Positions 1 to 8,161 of a DNA stretch of 39,078 bases are shown one piece after another (within the stretch, counting starts at the first letter, position 1; every line of letters starts with the position of its first letter). Source of the stretch: CBDAKK01 sp965216965 (GTDB lineage: Bacteria > Spirochaetota > Spirochaetia > WTKD01 > G963693115); NCBI GenBank assembly GCA_965216965.1, contig CBDCGX010000044.1:1-39078 (forward strand). The letters are read 5' to 3'. The notes under the pieces are model-generated. The model had not been told where the DNA came from and made no database searches. It worked only from the letters and a program-made list of their open reading frames with translations. The position numbers were made by a program, and so were the translations under genes.

Positions 1-1086
1 GACGGCACTACAGCAAATAAAAGCATCCCCATACGAGTACAGAAGAAGACAGAGGAGGGAGCTTTTGTAGATAACACAACGAAATGGAAGGCGGTATCAG
101 CTGGAGAATATCACACAGTAGTGATAGATAGCGATGGAACTCTGTGGTCATGGGGAAAGAATCTTAATGGAGAATTGGGAGACGGCACTACAGCAAATAA
201 AAGCATCCCCGTACGAGTACAGAAGACAGGGACAACATGGAAGGCAGTATCAGCTGGGGCTACTCATACAGTAGGGCTAGCAGAAGATGGGACTCTGTGG
301 TCATGGGGATATAATAATAGAGGACAATTGGGAGACGGCACTACAGCAAATAAAAGCATCCCCGTACGAGTACAGAAGACAGGGACAACATGGAAGGCAG
401 TATCAGCTGGGGCTAATTATACGGTAGGGCTAGCAGAAGATGGAACTCTGTGGTCATGGGGAGAGAATAATAATGGACAATTGGGAGACGGCACTAAAGA
501 AAATAAAAGCACCCCCGTACGAGTACAGAAGGAGACAGAGGCGGGAGTTTTTGTAGATAACACAACGAAATGGAAGGCAGTATCAGCTGGGGGATATTAC
601 ACAGTAGGGCTAGCAGAAGATGGGACTCTGTGGTCCTGGGGAGAGAATGATAATGGACAATTGGGAGACGGCACTACAGCAAATAAAAGCGCCCCCGTAC
701 GAGTACAGAAGGAGACAGAGGCGGGAGTTTTTGTAGATAACATGACGAAATGGAAGGCAGTAGTAACTGGGAAATATCACACAGTAGGGATAGATAGGGA
801 TGGATATCTGTGGTCATGGGGATATAATAATAGAGGACAATTGGGAGACGGCACTGCAGGTGATACAGCAGATAAAAGCACCCCCGTACGAGTACAGCAG
901 GCAGGGACGGGAACTTTTATAGATAACACAAGGAAATGGAAGGTAGTATCAGCTGGGCACTTTCACACAGTAGGGATAGATAGCGATGGGACTCTGTGGT
1001 CATGGGGAGGTAATGGTAATGAACAATTAGGAGACGGCACTACAACAAGTAGAAACACTCCAGTGAAAATACAAATACCAAAATAG
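1..1086 (+). CDS. RCC1-repeat protein, 5' end outside window
   Basis: The frame is open from base 1 to the TAG at 1084-1086, giving 361 codons. The GTG at 121 is internal, not the start. The visible part holds six WSWG-centred RCC1 repeats plus a partial one at the edge. Each unit runs roughly TVGxxxDGTLWSWGxNxxGQLGDGT, then a linker, then WKAVSAGxxxH. RCC1 repeats form seven-bladed beta-propellers used for protein binding. Two linkers alternate: a short one (KTGTTWKAV) and a longer one containing VDNTTKWKAV. The repeats are nearly identical in DNA apart from a few codons that always differ. The paralogues at 1256, 36804 and 37302 carry a lipoprotein signal, so this protein is probably a surface lipoprotein too, but its N-terminus is not visible. 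The C-terminal NTPVKIQIPK is shared with paralogues. The binding partner is unknown. Confidence 0.9.
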   Translation, partial: DGTTANKSIPIRVQKKTEEGAFVDNTTKWKAVSAGEYHTVVIDSDGTLWSWGKNLNGELGDGTTANKSIPVRVQKTGTTWKAVSAGATHTVGLAEDGTLWSWGYNNRGQLGDGTTANKSIPVRVQKTGTTWKAVSAGANYTVGLAEDGTLWSWGENNNGQLGDGTKENKSTPVRVQKETEAGVFVDNTTKWKAVSAGGYYTVGLAEDGTLWSWGENDNGQLGDGTTANKSAPVRVQKETEAGVFVDNMTKWKAVVTGKYHTVGIDRDGYLWSWGYNNRGQLGDGTAGDTADKSTPVRVQQAGTGTFIDNTRKWKVVSAGHFHTVGIDSDGTLWSWGGNGNEQLGDGTTTSRNTPVKIQIPK

Positions 1087-1109
1087 TAAAAACATAAAAG
1101 AAGACATAG

Positions 1110-1132
1110 CAAGGCATCCTGGAGATGCCTTG
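1110..1132 (+). terminator. Stem-loop after RCC1 gene (cassette 3' end)
   Basis: A 9-bp perfect stem, CAAGGCATC / GATGCCTTG, with loop CTGGA lies 24 nt after the stop codon. The same stem-loop follows every RCC1 cassette here (1568, 37081, 38650). There is no long T-run after it, so it is either a weak intrinsic terminator or an RNA 3'-end stabiliser. Confidence 0.6.
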
Positions 1133-1255
1133 TGGTACATAATGAGGGATATGTCTTTAAGAAAAAATGCATGTAATATTACCAGTTATTTGTTATTACT
1201 GTTATAAAAACAATTTACATATTTGATAAAAACATGCATTAAGGAGGAATAAACA

Positions 1256-1541
1256 ATGAAAACAAATAATTACGAGAGTCTCTCTCTTAAATAAATATAA
1301 AGCACATATATTAGTACTCATAGTGACGCTAGGCATAGGACTGGTTGGTTGCGAAAACAAAGCAGCGGGTGCGGAGCAAGAGTATTATAGGTTTACATCC
1401 ATATCAGCTGGGTACTATCACGTAGTAGGGCTAGCAGAAGATGGAACTCTGTGGTCATGGGGGAGTAATGGTAAAGGACAATTGGGAGACGGCACTACAA
1501 CTAAGAGAAACACTCCAGTGAAAATACAAATACCAAAATAA
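1256..1541 (+). pseudogene. RCC1 lipoprotein cassette, phase OFF at (TC)4
   Basis: AAGGAGG (1241-1247) is followed 8 nt later by ATG 1256. The ATG frame reads MKTNNYESLSLK and stops at TAA 1292-1294. The lipoprotein frame (LNKYKAHILVLIVTLGIGLVGC, lipobox LVGC) is open through one RCC1 repeat to the stop at 1539-1541, but is out of phase by one position at the (TC)4 tract 1279-1286. One added TC unit would put ATG, signal peptide and repeat in one frame, so (TC)4 is an OFF state and (TC)5 would be ON. The cassette also lacks the promoter block seen before its paralogues: sequence after TTGATAAAAACATGCAT jumps straight to the ribosome site, a deletion of about 140 bp. It is either a phase-variable gene in the OFF state or a decaying copy. 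Confidence 0.8.
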
Positions 1542-1567
1542 AAGTAAAAACATAAAAGAATACATAG

Positions 1568-1590
1568 CAAGGCATCTCCAAGATGCCTTG
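1568..1590 (+). terminator. Stem-loop after RCC1 cassette
   Basis: CAAGGCATCT / AGATGCCTTG form a 10-bp stem with loop CCA. This copy has a different loop region from the other three while the stem is kept, which suggests the structure itself is under selection. Confidence 0.6.
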
Positions 1591-1592
1591 TG

Positions 1593-1746
1593 TTTATTAT
1601 TACTGTTATAAAAACACTTTAATATATTTGATAAAAACATGCGTATCTAACAATATAATATGTATAAATATCAAATAGCTGGGTTAAAAGTGTATTATAA
1701 GTTGCTAGAAAAAGCGGAAAACACCATTGACAAAAGAGTAATCTAT
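1593..1746 (+). promoter_or_regulatory. Conserved RCC1 upstream block, promoter remnant
   Basis: This stretch matches the noncoding block found before the cassettes at 36804, 37302 and 38934. It includes TTGACA at 1727-1732. The match ends at ATCTAT and runs directly into coding repeat sequence, so the -10 box, ribosome site, start codon and signal peptide are missing. It is the main content of the gap between the RCC1 cassette and trpGD. Confidence 0.65.
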
Positions 1747-1898
1747 TTGCAGATAACACAACGAAATGGAAGGCAGTATCAGCTGGGTTTGCTCACACAG
1801 TAGGGATGGATGTCGATGGAAGTTTGTGGTCATGGGGAGAGAATAATAAAGGACAATTGGGAGACGCACTATTACGGAACAGAGAATTCCCCCAATGA
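1746..1898 (+). pseudogene. Single RCC1 repeat fragment without start
   Basis: The frame from 1746 encodes DNTTKWKAVSAGFAHTVG, then DGSLWSWGENNKGQLGD, and leaves the family sequence at GACGCACT, where paralogues have GACGGCACT (one G fewer), ending at TGA 1896-1898. There is no start codon, ribosome site or signal sequence. It could be a dead remnant or a silent donor for recombination with the expressed cassettes. It is the last RCC1 sequence before the trp genes. Confidence 0.75.
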
Positions 1899-1974
1899 AA
1901 GTGGAGTGACAAGAGTGTATTCTAAAAAGGCATTCTTGTGCTCACTTTGTGAGTATTGATTCTAAAAAATATGT

Positions 1975-1980
1975 TACAAT
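1975..1980 (+). promoter_or_regulatory. Putative -10 box of the trp operon
   Basis: TACAAT lies exactly 6 nt before the GTG start of trpGD, and no ribosome site is present. This predicts a leaderless mRNA starting at or next to the GTG. No convincing -35 box was found at 16-18 nt spacing. Confidence 0.4.
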
Positions 1981-1986
1981 AAAAGA

Positions 1987-3624
1987 GTGCTTTCTGTTTT
2001 AGTAGTAGATAATTACGATTCTTTTACCTATAATTTAGTATCGTTTTGTAAACGTGCAGATGCAGAAAAAGTAACTGTTGTAAGAAATGATGAAAAAACG
2101 GTAGAGCAAATAGAAGAAGAAGACTATACTCATATTATAATTTCTCCTGGTCCAGGTACTCCGGTTGATGCGGGAATATCATTAGAACTAGTAAAACGCT
2201 TGAGTGGTACAGTCCCTATATTGGGTGTATGTCTTGGATTACAGGTTATAGCACAGGCCTTTGATGGAAAAATAGTACATGCAAAGAAAATAATGCATGG
2301 AAAAATCGATACAGTTATTCATGATGGAAAACATCTTTTTAGGACCTTTACTTCTCCTCTCACGGTTGTTCGGTATCATTCTCTTGCTGTTGAAAGCGTA
2401 AGCGTGCCAGAAGAGTTAGAAATAACTGCATATACGGAAGAAGATGAAATTATGGGCCTACGTCATCGTAGACATTTTACAGAAGGAGTTCAATTTCATC
2501 CTGAATCTATAGCAACTGTAGGAGGCTTAGAAATTATAAAAAACTTTTTATCTGATAAAGGAGTCCCATATACATTTAAAGAATGCATGAGCTTGCTTTC
2601 TCGACGCAAGTCTTTAGGGTACAAACGAGCTTCATTTATAGCAGATGAACTTTCTAATGGTGTGGTTGATGACATACAAGCAGCTGCCTTACTTATGGGA
2701 ATAACAGCACAAGGTGCTTCGGTAGAAAATATAAAAGCATTTTCTGATAGCTTACTTAAGAAGGCTGTTCATATTTATTTTGATGAAGACAGTGCTGACA
2801 AGAGCATAGATATAGTTGGAACAGGTGGGGATGGACTTAAGACATGTAATATATCGACTATGTCGTCAATTGTTCTTGCTGCGATGGGACAAAAAGTTGT
2901 GAAACATGGAAATAGGGCAGTGAGCTCAAGAAGCGGAAGTTCTGATGTACTCACTATGCTTGGGTATCCTATAGATATGAGTCCTCTACAGGCAAAGAAT
3001 ATCTTTGAAGAAGTAAACTATACATTTTTAGCAGCTCCAATATATCATAGCTCTATGAGGCATCTTGCATATGTGAGAAAAAAAATAGGATCATTTACTC
3101 TTGTTAATTTTTTAGGACCGCTTATAAACCCAAGCAATATTGGCATACAACTTATAGGGTGTTCGGAAGAATATATGTGTGAGATCATGCTTCGTGTGGC
3201 ATATTCGCTTGGAAGGAAAAAAGTGTGGGTAATACGGGGAGAGGATGGAATGGACGAAGTGAGCATTTCATGCCCTACAAAAGTATATCATTTAGAGGAA
3301 AATGATATAAACGGAAAATGTAGCACATACACAATAGATCCTAAAAGTATTGGTATAACAACGTGCGATATACATGATCTCGTTATAAAGAATGCAAAAG
3401 AGAGTGCAGAAATTGCACGAAGTCTTATGCAAGGGAAAGGAAAGGAAGCAGTGATAAATTCGGTTGCTGCTAATGTGGGGCTTGCGTTTTCCCTTGCAAG
3501 AGATGAAAATATAAACATGCTTTCTCAGTATGTGAGTGAAGTAAAGGGTGTTTTACAAACAGATACAGTATGGCATTATTTTCAGAAGATATTAAAAACA
3601 ATAGAAAAAATCACTAAAGAATAA
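1987..3624 (+). CDS. trpGD: Anthranilate synthase glutaminase / anthranilate phosphoribosyltransferase fusion
   Basis: This 545-aa two-domain protein supplies ammonia for anthranilate synthesis (TrpG) and then converts anthranilate and PRPP to phosphoribosyl-anthranilate (TrpD), as in the E. coli TrpD fusion. Residues 1-190 are the class I glutamine amidotransferase: oxyanion motif SPGPGTP, nucleophile elbow GVCLGLQ (the usual His after LG is Leu, but the catalytic Cys is kept), and VQFHPES for the His/Glu of the triad. The rest is TrpD, with GTGGDG, NIST and KHGNRAVSSRSGSSDVL binding PRPP and anthranilate. GTG is the only start possible: an in-frame TAA lies upstream and no ATG precedes the VLVVDNYDSFTYN motif. 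Its partner TrpE is not encoded anywhere in the window, although this gene begins the operon. Confidence 0.95.
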   Translation: MLSVLVVDNYDSFTYNLVSFCKRADAEKVTVVRNDEKTVEQIEEEDYTHIIISPGPGTPVDAGISLELVKRLSGTVPILGVCLGLQVIAQAFDGKIVHAKKIMHGKIDTVIHDGKHLFRTFTSPLTVVRYHSLAVESVSVPEELEITAYTEEDEIMGLRHRRHFTEGVQFHPESIATVGGLEIIKNFLSDKGVPYTFKECMSLLSRRKSLGYKRASFIADELSNGVVDDIQAAALLMGITAQGASVENIKAFSDSLLKKAVHIYFDEDSADKSIDIVGTGGDGLKTCNISTMSSIVLAAMGQKVVKHGNRAVSSRSGSSDVLTMLGYPIDMSPLQAKNIFEEVNYTFLAAPIYHSSMRHLAYVRKKIGSFTLVNFLGPLINPSNIGIQLIGCSEEYMCEIMLRVAYSLGRKKVWVIRGEDGMDEVSISCPTKVYHLEENDINGKCSTYTIDPKSIGITTCDIHDLVIKNAKESAEIARSLMQGKGKEAVINSVAANVGLAFSLARDENINMLSQYVSEVKGVLQTDTVWHYFQKILKTIEKITKE

Positions 3625-3645
3625 CATGTCTAAATATAAAAACAT

Positions 3646-4493
3646 ATGAACAGTAAGGATATTTTAGCACGCATAGTTTCTACCCCGAAAAGAAAGAATA
3701 TCAAAAAGAAGGACATAGTCAAAATATAGATATTCCTTCCTTAAGAGAAGTTCCCTTATCTCTGTTTCCGAAACAAGAATTGATTTGTGAAATAAAAAGT
3801 AAGAGTCCATCTCGTGGAGTATTTATAACACATGAGTCAATGGATCCGCTTAGAAAAGCAAGGAAATACGATTCGCTTGGTATAAAAACATTATCTGTCC
3901 TTACAGAACAAGATTATTTTGAGGGGTCGCTTAATTATCTTATTGCAATTAAAAAAGAGTTTCCTCACCTTTCTATATTGAGAAAGGATTTCATAATAGA
4001 CAAAGAAGACATAGATATTAGTTTTAGAGCGGGGGCAGATGCTGTACTTCTTATGGCATCAATAATATCAGAAGAAGAACTACAAGCATTGTATGATCAA
4101 ACAAAAAAACACGGCTTAGAAGCCCTTGTAGAAGTGCACAGTATAGAAGAGGTAGATATGGTAATGAGTACTATATGTCCCACAGTGCTTGGGATAAACT
4201 GTAGAGATCTTAGAACATTTTCGCTTAATAAACTTCTTCCCTTACAGATTATAGAGCATGTTAAAAAACACAAGAATTATAGCGAAAAAACATGTTTTGT
4301 ATTTGAAAGTGCTTTGTTTTATGCAAGTGATATTCGTTTTGCACAGCACAGTGGATGTACAGCAATGCTTATAGGTGAGGCTGCGGTAAGATATCCTCAT
4401 CGTATTCGCGAGTGGAGTGATGTTATAAAGCAGAAAAAAAAAAATTCATACTACACAAGAAGGTACATTTTTTTGGAGAAATATTACAAATAG
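3646..4493 (+). pseudogene. trpC: Indole-3-glycerol phosphate synthase, frameshifted at both ends
   Basis: TrpC closes the indole ring of indoleglycerol phosphate. The start ATG 3646 encodes MNSKDILARIVSTPKRK, typical of a TrpC N-terminus. The frame then breaks: at 3688-3696 one base, probably an A, is missing, and the -1 frame continues with KEYQKEGHSQ to CEIKSKSPSRG, ILRKDFIID, ALVEVHS and GINCRDLRTF, the phosphate and catalytic motifs of IGPS. At the far end an A11 run (4434-4444) shifts the frame again. The TrpC frame then ends in unrelated residues at 4493, while the +1 frame reads straight into TrpF. With A10 the two would be continuous. I therefore read trpC as the first domain of a TrpC-TrpF-TrpB fusion. 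Confidence 0.8.
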
Positions 4494-5184
4494 CATACAA
4501 AAACAAAAAACAATTGTAAAAATATGTGGTATTTGTAATAAAAGAGATGCTGATGCCGCAGTAGAAGCGGGTGCAGACATACTTGGATTTGTTCTTACAG
4601 ATTCGCAGAGACAGGCATCTTTAGAATGTATAAAAACAATTTCTTTGTCTTCATTTCCAATAGCTCTAATGAAAGTTGGTGTAATAGTAGGTGCTCCATT
4701 AGCAGAACATATACGTCTTGTAAAAGAGGGACACCTTGATGCTTTACAAATACATAAGGCACCAGAGAACTTGGATATAGAAATACCATGGTATAGAGCA
4801 GTTCAAGTAAAAGAGAGTGATGACATCTCACATGTTCGTGAGGGAGGAAGCCCTCGCGTGCTTATTGATGCATATAGTGAGGTATTAGAAGGTGGAACAG
4901 GAAAAAGATTGGATGACTATTTAATTAGACTTGCAAAAAAAGAAGCACCCCTCTGGATTGCAGGAGGGCTTAACGAAAAGAATATTTCTGATATGATACA
5001 AACATATAAACCAGAACTTGTAGATGTAGCAAGCGGCATTGAGAAAAGTCCGGGAATAAAAGATATTAAAAAAATGCAAAGATTTATTAGGGAAAGCAAA
5101 GGGATAAAAATGATATATACAGCAAAAGAATATACACATCTTATTCTTCCTTTGATATACAGTATTATTAAGGAAGCAAAGAGC
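4444..5184 (+). pseudogene. trpF: Phosphoribosylanthranilate isomerase domain, fused, no own start
   Basis: From about 4441 the frame encodes a linker and then IVKICGICNKRDADAAVEAG (4513 onward), with the catalytic Cys of TrpF; next come VLIDAYSE and GGTGKRLDDY with the catalytic Asp, WIAGGLN, and VDVASGIEKSPGIKD for phosphate binding. TrpF isomerises phosphoribosyl-anthranilate. No ATG, GTG or TTG occurs between the A11 run and the conserved VKICGI. The first candidate start, TTG 4645, would remove the catalytic Cys. TrpF can therefore only be made by entering from trpC through the A11 run. The frame has no stop before TrpB and continues into it. It is listed as disrupted because of the A11 frameshift; the domain itself looks intact. 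Confidence 0.8.
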
Positions 5185-6493
5185 AAAAAAGGGTATTTTG
5201 GACTTTTGGGAGGAAGATATGTTCCAGAGGTATTACATTCTGCTCTTGTAGAGATTGAAGAGGCATTTTTTTCTCTTGATTCTCACAGTGCTGTTAAGAA
5301 TTTTTGGCTCCCTTTCTCAGAAATATTGCTTTCTTATGTTGGCAGACCTACCCCATTGTATTATGCTTCAAATATTACAAACTACATTAGATCCTCTGTG
5401 AGTAATAAAACGTTTGGAGCAAATATATACATAAAAAAGGAAGGACTTGCCCATACAGGGGCACATAAAATAAATAATGCTATAGGGCAAGTATTGCTTG
5501 CAAAAAAAATGGGTAAAAAGCGAATTATTGCCGAAACGGGAGCAGGACAACATGGGTGTAGCAACAGCAACGGCGTGTGCAAAGCTTGGGCTTGATTGTA
5601 CTATTTATATGGGAGCGATAGATGTAAAGAGACAAAACCCTAATGTTCAAACAATGCAATTGTTAGGGGCACATGTAATTCCTGTGGAGAGTGGGCAGCA
5701 GACTTTAAAAGATGCTATCAATGAGGCAATACGTGATTGGATAGGAGATTCAAAAACAACACATTATCTCATAGGCTCTGCACTTGGCCCTGCTCCCTTT
5801 CCTGATATTGTGCATTGTTTTCAGTCGATACAGGGATCAGAGCTTGTTATGCAATGTAAGTATTATAATATCATACCCCATGTATTATGTGCGTGCGTTG
5901 GGGGAGGATCAAATGCCATGGGTTTTTTTGCACCTTTTGTAAGTGATTATAAACATGTTCACGGAATGTCTCCTGTTTTATATGCTGTGGAAGCAGGAGG
6001 AAAAGGAGAATTATTAGGTGATCATGCAAAACGCTTAACTACAGTTTCTTTAGAAAATAAAACACCTTCTCGTAAAAAAGGAAATGCACGATATTCTATA
6101 GTACACGGATATAAATCGTATTTTTTAACAAATAATGATGGACAAGTAGAAAAAACGCATTCAATATCAGCGGGACTTGATTATCCGGGAGTGGGACCGC
6201 ATCTTGCAAGACTTGTTGAAGAGAAAAAAATACACGCATCATATGCAATGGATACAGAAGTGTTAGAAGCATTGAAATTGTTTGCACGTAAAGAAGGAAT
6301 ACTTTTTGCATTAGAGTCTGCGCATGCTGCAGTAGACGCGTGTAAACGGGCGCGTACTATTTCAAGAAAAATGAATATAATTATAAATATGTCTGGAAGA
6401 GGTGATAAAGATTTGTTTATAACTGCGCCAGAAAATGATAAAGAGATGTGGGGACAGTTTTTAAAAGACGAAATTATTCGTTTAGGATTATAA
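5185..6493 (+). pseudogene. trpB: Tryptophan synthase beta domain, one-base frameshift
   Basis: TrpB joins indole and serine using PLP. The frame from TrpF continues without a stop into KKGYFGLLGGRYVPE (about 5185) and on to HTGAHKINNAIGQ, which holds the PLP lysine, and AETGAGQHG. At GGG 5554-5556 there is one G more than expected. The upstream frame ends at 5593-5595, and the other frame continues with VATATACAKLG, VKRQNPNVQTM, THYLIGSALGP, CVGGGSNAMG and SAGLDYPGVGP to the stop at 6493. The PLP phosphate-binding loop (GGGSN) is kept. A possible internal start is ATG 5110 with AAAGGG upstream, so separate translation of TrpB cannot be excluded. The short G-run makes slippage unlikely, so this is a real lesion or a read error. 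Confidence 0.85.
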
Positions 6494-6497
6494 AATT

Positions 6498-7313
6498 ATG
6501 GCTAGGAAGCGAACGTATAGAAATATAATGGCACATTTTATATCTCATTATCCGAATAAAGAAATATCTCTTCAGGTAGGACTTGCTTTTGCACGTTCTC
6601 ATATGAAGTATTTAGAAATACAATTCCCATTTTCAGATCCCTCCGCGGATGGGCCTGTAATTCAAACTGCCTGTGAAAAAGCAATCGCAAAAGGTGCATT
6701 TTCTTGTGAAGGCGGATTTGGACTTATAAAAGAATTAAGAGAAAAATGTAAAGAAGAAAATATTACTGTTCCATTAATATTTTTAATGTGCTATGCAAGT
6801 ATTATAATAGTTTCAGATATATCAAGTTTTTTAAAAAATGCAAAAAATGCGGGAGTATATGGGATTATTATCCCTGATATCCCTTTTGATAGTGAAGATG
6901 GTCTATTTATACAGAAGGAATGTAGAAGACAAGGAATAGAGTATGTTCCTGTCTCGGTTGTAACGAGCCCAAAAAAGAGAATATTACAACTTTTAAAGAT
7001 ATGTGATCCCGAATATGTATATGTAGCACTCCGTGCTGGCACAACAGGAAATAAAACAGATATAGTAGATGGAATTGCAAACTTTTTATCAAGTACCACC
7101 TTTGATTTTGTAAAAGTACTTGGGGGCTTTGGTCTGAAAACAGCAGAACATGTAAGGGCACTTACATTACATGCTCATGCCGCTGTAATAGGAACAGTGT
7201 TTGTAGAATGTATAACCGAAACAATAAAGAATAGCAAAAAAACAAGTCAAAAAGAGCTGATATGCACGGTTAGTACAGCTATTGAAAAAACATGTAAGAA
7301 ATTATTATTATAA
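6498..7313 (+). CDS. trpA: Tryptophan synthase alpha subunit
   Basis: This 271-aa protein splits indoleglycerol phosphate to indole and glyceraldehyde-3-phosphate and passes indole to TrpB. Both catalytic acids are present in LEIQFPFSDPSADGPVIQ (the Glu of LEI and the Asp of ADGP). The loop with the conserved Arg-Ala-Gly (YVALRAGTTG) and the phosphate site KVLGGFGL also match. The start lies 4 nt after the trpB stop with no clear ribosome site, which fits translational coupling. It is the last gene of the trp operon. Its stop is only 3 nt from the stop of the convergent proB gene, and no terminator hairpin is visible between them. Confidence 0.95.
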   Translation: MARKRTYRNIMAHFISHYPNKEISLQVGLAFARSHMKYLEIQFPFSDPSADGPVIQTACEKAIAKGAFSCEGGFGLIKELREKCKEENITVPLIFLMCYASIIIVSDISSFLKNAKNAGVYGIIIPDIPFDSEDGLFIQKECRRQGIEYVPVSVVTSPKKRILQLLKICDPEYVYVALRAGTTGNKTDIVDGIANFLSSTTFDFVKVLGGFGLKTAEHVRALTLHAHAAVIGTVFVECITETIKNSKKTSQKELICTVSTAIEKTCKKLLL

Positions 7314-7316
7314 GAG

Positions 7317-8154
7317 CTAGGGCTGTGGAATAAAGACTGTTCCGCAAGATTTTCCAGTTGCTATATCTAGAAGTATTCGGGTTTTTTGGGCATTGCTAAT
7401 TATCATAATGCAATGTGTGTCTTGAAGCATTTGTGCTGCAAGAAGTTTTGTATACATACCTCCTGTCCCCATAGAACTACCCGATTCTTGTGTGGTATCG
7501 TTTAAATATTGTGCAACATTGTGTACTATTTTTATAGGCGATGCATCTGTATGTTTTAAAGGATTCTTAGTATAAAAGGCATCAACGTCAGTAAGAATGA
7601 TAAGCATGTCTGCATGTAATTTGTTTGCTATTATTGCACTAAGTCTATCGTTATCTCCAAATATCACACCAATTTCATCTGTTGCTACTGAATCGTTTTC
7701 GTTAATAATGGGGAGACATTTTTTTTTTAGAAGGGGTTTCAATACAATCTTTCATAAACTTAAAAGAAACAGAATTTCTAAAATCATTTTTTGTAAGTAA
7801 TATTTGGGCACATTGAATATTGTATTTGGTGCATGCTTTTTCGTATTCTAACATGAGATATGGTTGTCCTACAGCAGCACATGCTTGGCGTAATGAAACA
7901 TTTGTAATGGGATGTTGTTCATTGATTTTTGTTGCTCCAAACCCTATTGCTCCTGAGCTTATGAGAAGAATTTCCTTTCCTTTTTCAATAAGGGATTTTA
8001 TTTGGGAGATAATTTTTCTTAAGAGTTGTGTGTCGGGATTCCCTTTATGCATAATTGCATTAGTACCAATTTTTATTATAATTCGCTGTGATGATGCAAT
8101 TTTCTCATAGACGTTTGCATGTGTTATCTTGTTAAGAGATGATGAGTGTGTCAT
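7317..8154 (-). pseudogene. proB: Glutamate 5-kinase, frameshifted at an A10 run
   Basis: ProB phosphorylates glutamate as the first step of proline synthesis. The N-terminal part (8154 to about 7729) has IIIKIGTNAI, LISSGAIGFG and QACAAVGQP, the ATP and glutamate binding motifs. The C-terminal part (7742-7317) has PIINENDSVA, FGDNDRLSA, ILTDVDAFY and GSSMGTGGMYTKLLAA. They are joined at a run of ten A on the coding strand (T10 at 7719-7728 on the plus strand). With A9 the frame reads SKKKCLPIINEND without a break, so the gene is +1 at this run. Runs of this length are known to be corrected by RNA polymerase slippage in AT-rich symbionts such as Buchnera. The gene has no C-terminal PUA domain. 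It follows proA by 7 nt. Confidence 0.88.
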
Positions 8155-8161
8155 GATAGCC

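Noticed and set aside
7315..7320. Terminator between trpA and proB
   Set aside because: The convergent stops are 3 nt apart and no stem-loop with a T-run is visible at the junction.
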